Translations under genes and position numbers: made by a program
Assembly: GCA_907164885.2 (NCBI GenBank)
Contig: OU015499.1
Location: forward strand, 155,864,821 to 155,928,820
DNA: 64,000 bases
DNA from: Dolomedes plantarius
Taxonomy: Eukaryota; Arthropoda; Arachnida; Araneae; Dolomedidae
Direction: 5' to 3'
In this document: one piece after another, positions 43,183-55,588 of the stretch
Numbering within the stretch: the first letter of the stretch is position 1
Layout of the letters: the number at the start of each line of letters is the position of its first letter
The notes under the pieces: generated by a model
The model's database searches: none
Told to the model about the DNA's origin: nothing
What the model saw: the letters and a program-made list of their open reading frames with translations, nothing else

Positions 43183-44960
43183 TTGCGCAAGGTGACCGAA
43201 TTCCAATCCCTGTGCGAGTTCATAGTTTCGGATAAGATTTTCGAAACTCTTGATCGAGAGTTAATGACTCACATTGGGGTAAAAGAGGGCGAGAACTTTT
43301 TCGAACCTCAGCAGCTTGGTCGGGAGTGTGATATTTACTTATCGTCGAGGGGTAAATGTAGAAATGAGTTTACCAGTAGAAATGTAAGGGAAACAAAAGG
43401 ATTTCGAGGATACAAATGGCAGAAAAATCTTAATTGCCGTGCGGATAGGAATATATCTAAGGTATTCGTGTCTGAAGAAAAAAAAGTGCAAATTGTTTTT
43501 TGTGTAAAAATTTGATTCATCCTCTTTATACGTGCCCCCAATTTAAGAGACTGTCAGTTTGGGAAAGAGCGGGAGTAATAAAGAAGAATAGATTGTGCTT
43601 TCGTTGCTCTCTGCCTCATAAACTTCGTGAATGCAATTCAGAAGGAAACTGTTTCTGTGGCCAACCTCATAATAGGATGACTCATTTTCCGCTTAAATTT
43701 GTTTCATTTTCCGACAACCCAAATTCGCAAACAAATGCGCCTCCGCAGCAGAGCGCTAGGGGAGGTGAGGCGGAGGTGGTTTCCCAACACCAAATAGTCG
43801 CAACTAGTTTTGAGAAAAATTGAACAGAAAATGTGTTGTTGAGTACTGTTCGTGGCACTGGTCAAAAACAAGTATTCAGGGTGGATCGAAGTCTTCTGAA
43901 TGTCGGGTCCCAATCATGCCTGTGTACTAAGACGTGTGCGGAAAAGGTTGAAGCTAAAAATTGAGAAAATAAATAGTGTGGTTTCGTGTGTTAATGACGC
44001 AATAGGTGTGTTAGGACCTTGGTAGCAAACAGGAATAAGAGTCACGAGAAAGAATTGTCGATGTTAGTGGTCAACAAGATAACCGATCTCATTCTAAGTA
44101 AGGTAATCGATGTGTGTGTTGACGTGCCAGAATTTGTATCATTAGCTGATCATAGTTACAATATTCCAGGTAAAATTGACATGTTGCTGGGTGCAGAGAT
44201 TTTTTGTGAATTGATGAGGCCGGATCAAATTTATGCTCAAAATTCGCAGTTATTGTTGCAGAATGCAGTATTTGGTTACGTTGCAAGTGGGAGTGTTGAT
44301 AAGGTAGCGGAGGATCGCGTTCATTGTGGGTTAATTCTTGATGATGACTTAAATAAAACATTGAAACTATTTTGGGAAATTGAAAATGTTGGTATGCATC
44401 AGACAGATAATACAGAGGCGTCGTTGAGTGAGGATCGCTTCGTGCGTACCCATAGAAGAGATGGGGAGAGTAGATGTGTAGTAGCAAATGGCCATGAGTA
44501 AGGATCCGTCGTGTTTGCGAAATTCCAAGGTCATTGCTGTGGGGCGGCGTACTTCGTTGTGGGAGCGTCTGTCTAAGGATTCCGAGTATTTGTCGTTGTA
44601 TACGGATTTTTTGGGAGAGTATGAGGAATTTTGTGATATGGAGAAGGTTGTTGAGTCAAGTGAACCGGCCATACACTACTACATACCCCATCATGGCGTT
44701 CTGCGCCCTGATAAATTAACAACTAAGCTGAGAGTTGTCTTTAATGCCACATCACCTACCACAACAGGCATGAGTCGGATCGACGTTTTGATGAAGGGAG
44801 AAGTCACGAAGGACGTCTTCGAAAAAATTACCCAGTTTCGGGAGACACAGGTTTGCCCTCACTACGGACATTCAGAGAATGCATCGGCAGATCCTCATCG
44901 ATCTAGAACAACGAGATCTTCAGAGAATAGTGTGGAAGACTGGATCCAACGAGGATGCTC
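43183..44960 (+). pseudogene. BEL/Pao retrotransposon fragment
   Basis: Gag, protease and the start of RT in several frames. 43183-43515: gag (DKIFETLDRELMTHIG..., GRECDIYLSSRGKC). 43500-43823: zinc-knuckle-like Cys/His region (CPQFKRLSVWERAGVIKKNRLCFRC, CFCGQPHN). 44019-44501: Pao-type protease region with IPGKIDMLLGAEIF. 44488 on: AIHYYIPHHGVLRP and TTKLRVVFNATSPT, the BEL/Pao RT start. A shift after 44840 leads to a readable QILIDLEQRDLQRIVWK. It stops in RT palm at about 44955, where Tc1-C sequence begins. At least four shifts; no LTR. Confidence 0.82.
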
Positions 44961-45043
44961 TCGTGGATGCTCTACCAACTATTGAATACGAATAAAATTT
45001 GTTTTTCTTTTCTATCACAGGTGTCCAAATGTTTATTGGTAGA
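44961..45043 (+). mobile_element. Tc1-C right-end fragment
   Basis: About 83 bp (CTACCAACTATTGAATA...CAGGTGTCCAAATGTTTATT) match the right end of Tc1-C (23530-23600; 52083-52160), ending TTGGTAGAGGG. The last bases of the terminal repeat and the TA are missing. It is joined directly to the BEL/Pao fragment. Confidence 0.85.
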
Positions 45044-45162
45044 GGGTTTATTTAATTCAAGCGAGAACACCGGCGATGGAGCTAATGAAAATATGAACAA
45101 CTTAGAAAATAACATCACTCTCTGTGTGCAGGATTCGCAAGCAACTTTAGCTAATAGACAGC
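45044..45162. other. Junction segment, nothing recognised
   Basis: Short stretch between the Tc1-C tail and the first base of unit B homology. Confidence 0.5.
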
Positions 45163-45652
45163 CGTGTAATTTTTACCATAATACGAAAAAGGACTTAAGA
45201 AAAGATTACAGGTGAAACATATTTTTTTCCCATAAAAAATTATATTTTTCCTCTTAAAAACCATAATATCATTTCTCTTCAAAATTAGTTTTTGTTATTT
45301 AAAGAAAATATTAATATCAATTTTCTTACCTTTTTCACACTTACTTTCACCTATAAAATTTGATTAGTTTTTGCCCTTGTCATATTAGCAAAAGTGTTGT
45401 CCATCTTTCAAATGAACTATCTCTTTATTGTTACATCAGAATCTGCATCATCTCACGTCCATTCATCTTTTTAAATTTTAAACAAACGAAAAAATTAAGT
45501 TATCTTTAAAAGATCACTGGGGTTTTCTAGAGATATTCACTGATTGGCAAGGACACACCTCTAACTTGGTAGCCCTTAAAACGGACCATTAAATAATGTA
45601 AAGAAATATTTGATGTAAAAGTTCGGGTGAAATGAAGCTATTAACCACATAA
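45163..45652. repeat. Start of duplicated unit B
   Basis: Matches 13436-13898 and then, without a break at CTGATTGGCA, 21085-21195. It is the LINE-free version of the site and shows the LINE is an insertion in unit A. Confidence 0.88.
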
Positions 45653-47782
45653 TACGTCATCGGAGTGAGGCGGCCCTCTTGGAGACCTTTGGAGAGCAAA
45701 ACTAGGAAACCCTAAGGGAATTAGCATTGGCTTCTTTTTGCGGAGATTCTTGCAAGAAACCTATCCATAAAGAAATTCCTACTACATATGTAAACCTTAG
45801 TTTATTTAAAATTTTCGATTTTTGATAAAAATTACGCCTGGACACGTTGTTTTTAATGAGAAAAACAATAAATATTATCCACTTTCGAATTTCACTTTGC
45901 CAAACACTGCCTAGTAGGCGATAAGCGTATTGAAATTGAAAATTATGATAACCCTTGTATGGTAACCTTCTAAATCAAAGATGCCAAATCATTTTGGGAT
46001 TGTTTAGATTAATTCATTTCCGTTGTCTGTTAGCCGCGTGCAATGACGGCAACTTACGATATTTGTTCTTTTTTCAGCGGGAATTTAAATTTAATGAAAC
46101 GAGGGCAAGATGCTTTGAAGTCTTCCCACTTACAGTCGTTTTATTTACGACCCGTGTGGGATTATATGTGCATGTGTTCATGCATCAATGGAAAATAAAA
46201 TTTACGATGTTGAAGTAAGTTTAATTTGTATTTTTTCTCTCAATTCTCCTTTTGTCTATTTAAAAATATATGCTCTTCTGATTGACTAGTATTTATCTAG
46301 TATTTCAGTTATAAATCTGACTTTTTATAACTGAAACATCAAATTCCTACACTTATGATTACTTCTAAATAATTTTCATCCGGGCTTTCGAAGTAAATAA
46401 TGATAGTTTATTTTAGTGGGAAAATTGAACTTTGTATACTATAAAACATGATTAAAAAGTTTAAAACTCACTGTCGCCATTATGGCTCTTTTCGGAATAC
46501 CTGGGCTTATCCAATGATGACTATGATTAATTTGAGAAAAGGTGCTCGTGAAATTGGTCAGTAGAGGTTTTTAAGCTATAATTATTGCCGAGTTAAGAGA
46601 ATTTAAATTTAAAGTTTTGTTTTTATTTAAATAAAAAGACGTACACACAGAGCGAGAGAAAAATAAAGGAAAGAAAACATGCCTTTTGGGGGCGATCAAT
46701 AAAGAAATAAAATGGGATTTTATTTAGTACAAGTAATTCTTCAATTAGTGTCCATTAAATATGCGTTTTTCTATTTTAGACCTTATTTCTTTTCACTAGA
46801 AACATCGAAAAAATATTTTATTTTATTTTATTTATTTATTTATTTTTTTTTTTTTGGGGGGGGGAACATTGGTGCTGTTTTATTATCTGAATTTGAGGGT
46901 TAAACTTCAACAGAATACATGACATAATTTATATGAGCATCGTAGTTTAAATATTAAGTTGTTGCCTCCCAAAAACAATTTAAAAATTCTCTTCATTTTG
47001 TTTATTAATTTTTTAAATCTGTGTTTTTAGATTATTATTTTGATCTCTAAGAAATCTGTAAATATTACGTAAACTTTCCTGTTGTATGAAAATCCTTTTT
47101 ATTGTTATTATTATTAATATTATTATTGAAGTAGGATGAACAGGTGTGCTTTAAATTTCGATGACTGAAGTCAACAATAAAACAGAGCATATTTAAATAA
47201 AGAGGGATAAATCAGACACCAAAAATAATATGATAAATTGTATTCAGGTTTTGGTATAGTGCAAAATACTTTTAAATGAAATGCGTCGATTGTAAGATGA
47301 GAAAATAATAATTATTGATGAAGAAAAATAATAAATAAAATTTTAAAACGAAATGCTTTCATGTAAGTCAAAACCAGAATATTTCAACTAACATCTGCGT
47401 CTACCCGTCACCTCAACATAGTATTTATTGCCCTAGTAAGATATTTATCGCCAAACCAGAGATTAATCTGAAATGTACAAAAACATTCGCACTTGGCGAA
47501 AATCAGCCAACTCTGTGCCAAATGTTTGTGCACAAAGCACTAAACAGCTGATTTCCAAAGAAACCTTTCAATTTCCTTTATATATTGCTTTTTGAACACT
47601 GTTAAAAGCACTTTAAAATTAAGTTGATGTTCTTCGGTATACATTTCAATAGGTTTTCAGAATTAAAAAATATTGGTTTTGAAGTAAAAATCCCCGACAT
47701 TTTCCTTTATTGACGTTAACATGGGAGCGATTAGTTCTGGTCTCATAAGTCGAAAATGGCAGCGTACTCCGATGGCGTATAT
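45653..47782. other. Unit B-only block, 2.1 kb
   Basis: Lies between the segments that are contiguous in unit A (around 21195). It starts TCATCGGAGTGAGGCGGCC. It has no clear terminal repeats, direct flank repeats or coding frame. A T/G homopolymer patch (46800-46865) is present. Either an insertion in B or a deletion in A. Confidence 0.5.
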
Positions 47783-48785
47783 AGTTACTCTCCGTATTGA
47801 TACATGAAAAAAGATAAGGCGTAAAAACGCGAAATATGACAAACCAACGAAAACGTAACACTGTTCCGAAGCAAACCGAAGTTATTGAGCATGCGTATTT
47901 TTATGAGCCGTTCTGCCAAACAGACACTCGTTATATTTATACTCCCCAGTGGCAACGATGTCGCTCAAGCCCGTAGTTTATGGTGTTTATGTTTATTGCA
48001 TTTAATTTTCTGTAATCTTTATCACATGAAGCTATAAGATATCTGTAGCTTCATGCTTTATAGTTAAAAGGAAAGCGTAGTGCCCTTCGCAACATTAGAA
48101 TGGATCACGGAATGAAAGAACACTGATCTAGATGCTTGAAGAATAAACAGGTATTCAAGTAAATTTAATTTACAGTTTTTTTTCTTTTTCTGTGCTGTAT
48201 GGCAGACTGCAGAAGTTGCAAGTGATAATTACATCTATTATTTACGCTATTTTTTAGTGAGTGAATCTGAATGTTACTGTTTAACTGAATGAACTATTCA
48301 ACTTATAAAAACTGCAAATTACCATGGTATGTTGTTTTTAGGAAATTTGTAGATTATTACTTTCTGGTCAGTGTTGTCGCTCTATTAAAATATACGCCCC
48401 ACGATTTCAAAAGATCTCTAAAAGTTGTCAAAACTGAAATATTTTAGGAAAGGATACAGAATTAACTTAGTTAAAAAATTATGAATCATCATGTGAAAAA
48501 AAAATGAATTCAAAAGCACTAATGAAGGTGAAGTGATGTACCAGATGCACTCAGGCTTGAAGTAAGACCTATAATCTAGGTATGAATAATCAAGAGTAAG
48601 TTCTCACCTTCTGAATTTTATTCCTTGAAATAGCTTTAATTCCTTGAAGAGGAAAGTAAGATGTTATGAAAATAATTCAAAATATCATTCATTATCTGAA
48701 GCTAATTTCAAATTTCGTTGGCTAAATGAATCTAAATAATCATCATTCAAATTCAGTTAGAGGAAACTGGAATGACAATCATTGA
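47783..48785 (+). repeat. Unit B: putative promoter/first exon of ZNF-3 and flank
   Basis: Counterpart of 21196-22190. It keeps TATATTTATA (47932-47941), GGCAACGATGTCGCTCAAGC and the donor-like AATAAACAG|GTATTC (exon end 48150). Conservation of these features while the surrounding sequence drifts supports the first-exon reading, but only weakly. Confidence 0.5.
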
Positions 48786-50805
48786 TGAGGCGTATGACTT
48801 TTGGTGATGTAAGAGCATAGCTTAGCTGGATCAGGTTTACAGCCAGTTAAGCCATTAAACTGAATAATAAGAACATTTATTATAAAGATCACAATCATAT
48901 TGTTACAGAACATAAATAAAGAAACCACTTATATTATCACCAAATTTTTTGCTGTAAAAAAAACCAGTACTTTTCCCCAACATTCATATGTTTGAAGTAT
49001 TTTAATCTTGATTCCATACTTAAAATATATTAAAATTTTTAAGATATCTAAAGCTTATCGAAGCTAACAAATCATCATTTATGTATATTAAATTTTTAAA
49101 AATTACAAGAAAATCGTTATACACTGTTAATATCATGTGAAACTTATATATAGAACTGATTAAATAATTGAATTTTCCAGATAAATGATGAACTGGAACT
49201 AAATTTGGTGAGTTTTTGCAGCTTGGCTCTATGGGCAGCGATGTGCAGTTTAGGCATTACTTTCCTTTTTCACTCTTCTATTTACTTTTATTTGAGAACT
49301 TTTTATTTAAGGTTGTTAAGATTTTTTTGAAATAATTTTTTTTTATGTTATTTGTTTCTTTATTCATTCAGTGTTAAAATTGTTGATGACAACATTTAAT
49401 AAATAGCATTCATGATCATCTTGTTATGTTTTATTCGTGGTTGTATGCTTAACTTATCTACCTAATTAAATTCTTTTCTCATAATTAACTTTCACTTTTA
49501 AGTTTTGCTGTGAAAAATGCCAGTGATCGTATAATAAAACATATCCCCATAACTAAATTATTTTCTCAAAACTAACCCCCCTTTAAGCTTTACTTAGAAT
49601 AAAGTGCGACTTGTTGACCCACCAAAAAGACAAACTCAAACATTCGCTACACACTAGAGTAGAGGCAAAATAATTCATTTATTTTAATTTCTATAATTTT
49701 AACATTTCTTCTTTTACTGTTTTTTCTAAATTTAATGACACACAATAATCTCCAATCATATTTTTTTTTTCACAAAATAAAACAATTAAACAAACATTAG
49801 CAAATTTCTGGTGGCTGGCGAATACCCCTAAAACGTAGAATCAAAACCTGTTTACTTTTTTTCTTTCACTTTACTTTTAACTATTTGAGCTCAATTCTAG
49901 AACAATTAATTTTTTAAATTATAAAAAAAATAATTTAACGATACCTTCAGTCGACTGAAAGAAAAAAGAGAAGAGAAGAGAAAAAAAAAAGAAAGGGATA
50001 AAATAAAAAAAAAGTTGGTCATCACTCGTCAGCCTCAGATAGCTCTCGGACTTCTGCGGGAGACATCTCTCAGCCCTTCCATCACACAAGGAAGCATCAG
50101 CGCTGGATCGGATAAGCAGTTGGCGGCTACCCGGGTCAAATCGGAACTCCTCCTCCAGTCATCCCCCTTCTTGGGAGAAAAAAACTTTTCACCCCCCGAA
50201 TGCATGCGCGCCGGAAGGCAGGATGTAGGAAATAGTTCTTATCCACGCCTTTTCCTGACGCCGTAAAAATCAGTCCACAAAGCACAACTTTTCACATTTC
50301 GATGGGTTGTCAACTGTAGTATTTTTTTTTTCTATATTGCGTAGCGCTGGGTTCTTGTTTGATTTTGAAGAGAACACTTGAAGACAGAGCAGCGCGCCGA
50401 TAGCCGTCTTGTAACCTTCCGCGGGTCTCCTCTCGGGCTGGGCGAGAAATACGGAAAAGTAATCAAAATTCCTTTTCCCTGCGAATTCAATCTGTTTTCC
50501 CAACATCCTGGGAAACTGTTGCAATGCACAAGTAAAAAGAAATGGCAAAAGGGGAGGGTATCGAGTTACCCAGACATAGACTTGGGAAAGAAAGAAAACA
50601 GTTTAGGGAATACAGGATTTTAAGGACAGACAAAGGGGGTAACTTAGAAACTAATAATTTTTTATTTGTAAACTTGACTAAAATCCGCCAGCCGTCGCTC
50701 ATCCACCTTACTACATTTTAACTGTACCTACACACTTAAACACTTCTTTTAACATCAATAATTGTGATATAACAATCTTTCATTGCAACAAAGCTAACAG
50801 TAACA
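48786..50805. other. Unit B-only block, 2.0 kb, unknown class
   Basis: Replaces a few bases of unit A (about 22190-22198). It starts TGATGAGGCGTATGAC. It includes an AT-rich half and a GC-richer half (50000-50600), and no recognisable protein. Frames such as 50015-50266 have no domain. A GACAAAGGGGG purine run is at about 50622. It could be a retroelement remnant; ends are not resolved. Confidence 0.45.
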
Positions 50806-51001
50806 GCATTAACTGCAATATGCCTAAATATTCATTATTTTAGGTACATCATTTATTAAAATATGCTTGTTTAAAGGTATAAATCAATGTATTTCAAAGA
50901 GGATTTAAAAGTTATTCTTGATATTTGAAATTGAAATTCTTATTAAAGCAGAAATAAATTATTTAACATTTCAGAACTGTAAAACTTAGTAGTATATTAT
51001 A

Positions 51002-52164
51002 CATTATCTACCAATAAGTATTTGGACACCCATGCAAGTGTCGAAATCTGTGGTCCTGATATACGTCACGACCTCTGCCATTAAATATCCTGTACGAAAC
51101 AACATTGGCATAAGTTGCATGCAAGATGCTACGAAGTGCAGGGTAATCTGATTTCAAGAAAGGTGTAATTGTCGGATATCAGAGAAATGGTCGATCTTTA
51201 AGGGACATATCTAGTGAGCTGAATTACCCAAAATCGACTGTGGCAGAAGTCGAAGATAAGCAGTGATTGTTGGAATATGCCTGAGGCAACAGCCGGACAA
51301 TATTGGGAGATAAAGACTAACGGGTGCTATCCACAGAAATCCAGCAGAACTGGACCCATCCGATGGTCCACATACTCCAGGAGTTTCAACAAGCATCCGG
51401 GACTGTTGTTTTGATAAATACCATCTGTAAAGAAGCACATCTGTTTGGTTTTCATGGCCGTGCTGCCACCCATAAGCCTTTGATCACAAAGTCCAATTGG
51501 GCTGTTTGGTTAATGTGGTGTAAACCATATATCAGGGAAATGGGACGGATCAAAGTTCACCTTCTGCTGTTGGGATGGCTGGGTCTGGCATCTACCTGGA
51601 GAACGCCTCCTGCTAGAATGCATTGTACCAACAGTAAAGTTTGGTGTAGGTGGAATTATGGTCTGGGGGTGTTTCTTCTCATATGGACTGGGACCCTTGG
51701 TCCCAATTCATGGTAAGCTCTACGCGTACTGCACTATTTTGGATGACAGTGTGCTTCTACGTTGTGGCAATTTTATGGGTTGGACCTATGTTACTTCCAG
51801 GACGACAATGCCAGCTGTCATGTTGCAAGGTTCACCATGGATTGGCATGATGACATTAGTGTTTACCGAATGGACTGGCCTGCAAAAAGCCCAGACCTGA
51901 TACCTATTGGGAACCTCTGGGACTAGTTCGATTGCTGAATTAAGGGGTGCAACAACCATCCAAAATTGGAGAAGGAACTTACATGTCTTTTCCATGACGA
52001 GTGGATTAAAATACCTCTAGTTATCATACAAGGACTTGTGGAAAGCATGTCCCGGAGCGTTGAGGCTGTAATTGCCTCTCATGGAAACTCTACCAACTAT
52101 TGAATATGAATAAATTTATTTTTTTTTCCATCACAGGTGTCCAAATTCTTATTGGTAGATAGTG
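51002..52164 (+). mobile_element. Tc1-C copy in unit B, 1.16 kb, decayed
   Basis: Same element and same insertion site as 22396-23608. Ends CATTATCTACCAATAAGTA and inverse, with TA on both sides (51000-51001, 52165-52166). The transposase is fragmented further: a deletion around 51240-51250, and blocks [19 protein letters not shown] near 51640 and [13 protein letters not shown] near 51890 (Glu replaced by Gly, shared with copy A, so already dead before duplication). Confidence 0.9.
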
Positions 52165-52166
52165 TA

Positions 52167-54123
52167 TGTATACAAATGTTTAATTTTCTCTGCAACGTGC
52201 ATCCTAAAGATTTCTTCATGAGAAACATTTCAAGATTTACAAAAGCTGTATTAGCTTATATTTATGAAAGCCGTATGCTTTTATAAAAGGAAAATTATTG
52301 TAAAAATTATATTTGGGTGAGTTTAGAACTAGATTTTAACTGTCTTGTTTAATCCCCCCCCCCCCCATCTCTGCAGGGGTAAAAAATATTTAAGGAAAAA
52401 AAAACATTTATGTAAAAAGATAACTTTGCCCAATACATGAAAATGTATATTGGTAAGTTTTCATTTTGCATGATGGAAATATGCATAAACATTCTGTACA
52501 AGTTCTTTTAACAAAATTGTTTTAAAAAAATTTCTGATTAGAAGTCGATCATTTACCAGAAGATTTTCCTTTCTTTGCAGTCAGTATTTTCATAGCTCTG
52601 TATTTCATGTCGAAGTTTCCCACTCACTATCTCTTTTGTTAACAGTTAGTTAGTCATAACTTTGTTTTAAACGTAATTTATTGAAATCTGATAAATAAAA
52701 AAATTTAATGATTTTGTGTGAATTCTACATTGTAATATTTAAAAATTTGGAATTTTATAAATTGATGAAATTTTAATTTCCTTCTTTCTAAGTGCTCTAC
52801 AGACTGTATTGCAAGACTTTTGAGTCTCCTTTGTGATATTGTTGATCTCGGGTATGTTTTAAGTAATTTTTATATAGAAAAGCTTCTTTTTCCCAATGCT
52901 ACAGTTATCTGAATGTTTAAAAGTATCCTTAAAGATATAATTGCATTTGAAAAGCCAGTAGCTGTCATTTGTAGCTATTGTAGATTTCTTATAGGGTTTC
53001 CGAAACAATGTTTTATTACTTCCATTTCTTCGACCAGCTGATAGCTATCTACATCTTCATCTTCTATAGACTTCATTTGGTCATAATTCTGAATCATTTT
53101 TATAACTGTCTAGGTAATTTTTAGTATTGATGCTAGTTTTCAATATTCATTCTGTAGAATCATCTGGAATAAACTTGTCTAGCTTTGACGGTATTTGTTA
53201 AAAACAATGTACCTCAAACATTTCTTTTCAGTTACTTATTGGTTCATCTGTTTTCTAGTAATCAAATATTCTTTTTCATTTGGTAAACGTGTTTCCCAAA
53301 ATTCTGGAGTAACTTCATCACAATCTCAGTGGCTCTAACTAAAACTTCTTCAAAACCAGATTGGCTATATTTCATCAAGCATTCTAGAAGGTTTTTAAAT
53401 GATTACAGTATTTCCTTTCAGACATATTTTAAATTTTTCTTTTCATGGATCTCTGTACCAGCATGGGGCCCAATAGCTTCCAATAGTTACAATCCGATTA
53501 AATCCAGCCCTGCCTTTCATAATTTTTTCTTTACATATACTCTATCCTTTTATTCATAGTGTTCCTAAGGCTGTCTTATGAATATTCATATCATTTTAAT
53601 TCTGTGCTGAACTGTGGTGAGTTTACTTTCACAAACATTTTAAAATTTTAAAAGAGAACCCTGACTAGTAGCCAAAATTTGTTGTCTCAGTGTAGACAGG
53701 CAAATCTGCTCAGGGCAGAAATATTGTGAGTATTTTGTTTCTTTCCCACATTGTATGTTATCTCATTGAATCATTTTTGGCATGTTGGCAAGTCAATTTG
53801 GTAAGTCAAGTTTCCGAAGGTATTTAGCTCTATTAAACCTTCAACCTGGGTGTATAAAAAATCATGATTTTTTATAAATAAAAAAATTGGATTTTTTTAT
53901 TGAAATCAGGACATTTTTAAATTTCAATTTTATGTTATATAAACTACTATGTATACCATAGATTTAAAATTATATACTATTCTACTATTTAACTAATGGA
54001 TAAATAAGAAGTAAACATTTTCAAATACAAACTGCTGATCATTGCTTAGAAGATAATTTATGATAATTTAAAAAACAAAAAATGAAATAAAAGAACAACA
54101 ACCAATAACAAAATGATTTCAAA
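52167..54123. other. Unit B non-coding sequence with ZMYM1-like remnant
   Basis: Collinear with 23611-25640. On the - strand, 53110-52780 holds the same degraded hAT dimerisation piece (MIQNYDQMKSIEDEDVDSY) as unit A. It also has a poly-C run at 52353-52366. No intact gene. Confidence 0.55.
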
Positions 54124-54471
54124 CTAAAAATAAAAAAATAAAAGAATTTGTTTTGTTTTGTTATCTACAATTATCAAAATATTTAAAAAAAAGATAAGCA
54201 TAAACACTAATTTAGCTACCTTTTCAACTGATAATTGGTTTTGCAATTTGCTCTGTACCAGTCCAAAAGTGAAAAACATCCTCTCTATCCCAGTAGTTAT
54301 TCCTTTTGCAGTACATAACATATGTATAATATCAAACTCTTTCTGATATTTCTTTTGGAGTGCTATTGATTTCCACCACTGTAAGGTATTTAATAACTTT
54401 AAAGGTTTTTTATCAAACAAAGTTCCATTAAAAGGAGCTCGCACTATAAATTTTAGTAAGATGTTTACCAA
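54124..54471 (-). pseudogene. hAT transposase C-terminal remnant
   Basis: 115-residue - strand frame with LLNTLQWWKSIALQKKYQ, then GIERMFFTFGLVQSKLQNQLSVEKVAKLVF, the pattern of the hAT dimerisation domain (ERxFS...R..L...KA..LVFL). Upstream, in another frame and beyond the pogo-like insertion, lies DPNYEVECLTINEKDQASN (about 55670-55610). The inserted element splits the remnant. The unit A twin is 25640-26100. Transposon origin, long dead. Confidence 0.6.
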
Positions 54472-54478
54472 GGAGGTA

Positions 54479-55586
54479 CAGTAACCACCGCTTATAGTGA
54501 TCAGTGGTTATAAGAATCAATATCGCAAAAACAAAAACAAATGTATTATTTCCATGTTAAAACTTCCGCTTTAAAGAATCAATCCACCGGTTATAAGAAT
54601 CAGTTTGCAATCTTCGCCTTCCTTTCATTTTTCCAAAAAATGCCACTTGAACTCTCAAAAGGTACGAAATTCTTTCTTAAGTTTTTGAAAAGAAAGATTG
54701 ATAAAACTTTGGGGTGGAAAACAGTCGTAAAATACATTCCTTTAGACATAACATAAGAGTTTCTCCTTATACGTTTTTGCTAAACACTGTCTTATTACCT
54801 TTACCCAGGGGCATCTAACCCGCCCGGGTCCGATTTCGCTTTTCTCCAGACAGGCACCCCTTTTTTCCCACCACTTACTTCCTGGTTGCAGATTTCTGAA
54901 CCCTGAAACACATAAATCTTCCGCGAAGTGTCCACCATCACTTACGCAAACGGGACAATGGATTCAGCACTTCAAACCGTGAAATGCAAACGGATCCATT
55001 TGGCTGAATCAGATGAACCAGATGCTGAATCAAACGTTTCACGGTTTGATTCAGAATCAAACCTTGAAACGTAAGCTATAAAGTGAATCTTCGTCTGAGA
55101 CTGTAATAAGCATACGTCGCTAGTATTCAAGTTTTCTAACAAAATTGCCAGTTAGTGTTAGAACTTTTTGATAGTCGAATTCAAATATGATAAAAACAAG
55201 GAAAACTCTTAGTTTTTCTGAAAAACAGAACTTGTTAATTAGATATGATGCTCTTCCAAAGTGTAGTCAAAGAGAAGCTGCCTCTTGTTGATTTTATAAT
55301 CATGTGTTGTTACTTATAGGTCTAGAAATTGAGTTATAGTATTTGTTTAGAAATTGAGTATTTTTAAAATTATAAAAAATAATTTTAATAAATGATAAAT
55401 AACGTAAATTAAAGAGTATTTAATGGTAAATTATGTATATATGTGCCTGTGTGTTTATATATATGTACAAGTATATATTTGTGTATGTGTGCCTGTCCAA
55501 ATGGAAGTTTCGGTTATAAGAATCAACCGCTTATAAGAATCAAAAACAGTAATAACAAACGTGATTCTTATAAGCGGAAATCACTA
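54479..55586 (+). mobile_element. Pogo/Tigger-like element, 1.1 kb, non-autonomous
   Basis: Starts CAGTAACCACCGCTTATAGT after TA (54477-54478) and ends with the inverse of TAGTGATTTCCGCTTATAAG before TA (55587-55588). Several CTTATAAGAATC repeats lie near both ends. The unit A site (about 25885-25895) is empty. A 34-codon piece at 55187-55291 (KTLSFSEKQNLLIRYDALPKCS) is the pogo-type N-terminal HTH. It lies downstream of sequence shared with the 4-kb remnant, so the order is rearranged. Confidence 0.8.
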
Positions 55587-55588
55587 TA

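Noticed and set aside
46800..46866. T-run followed by G9 as a structured regulatory element
   Set aside because: A simple homopolymer junction; nothing conserved in unit A supports a function.
50015..50266. 83-residue + strand frame in the GC-richer part of the B-only block
   Set aside because: No motif, no counterpart in unit A and no clear start context.
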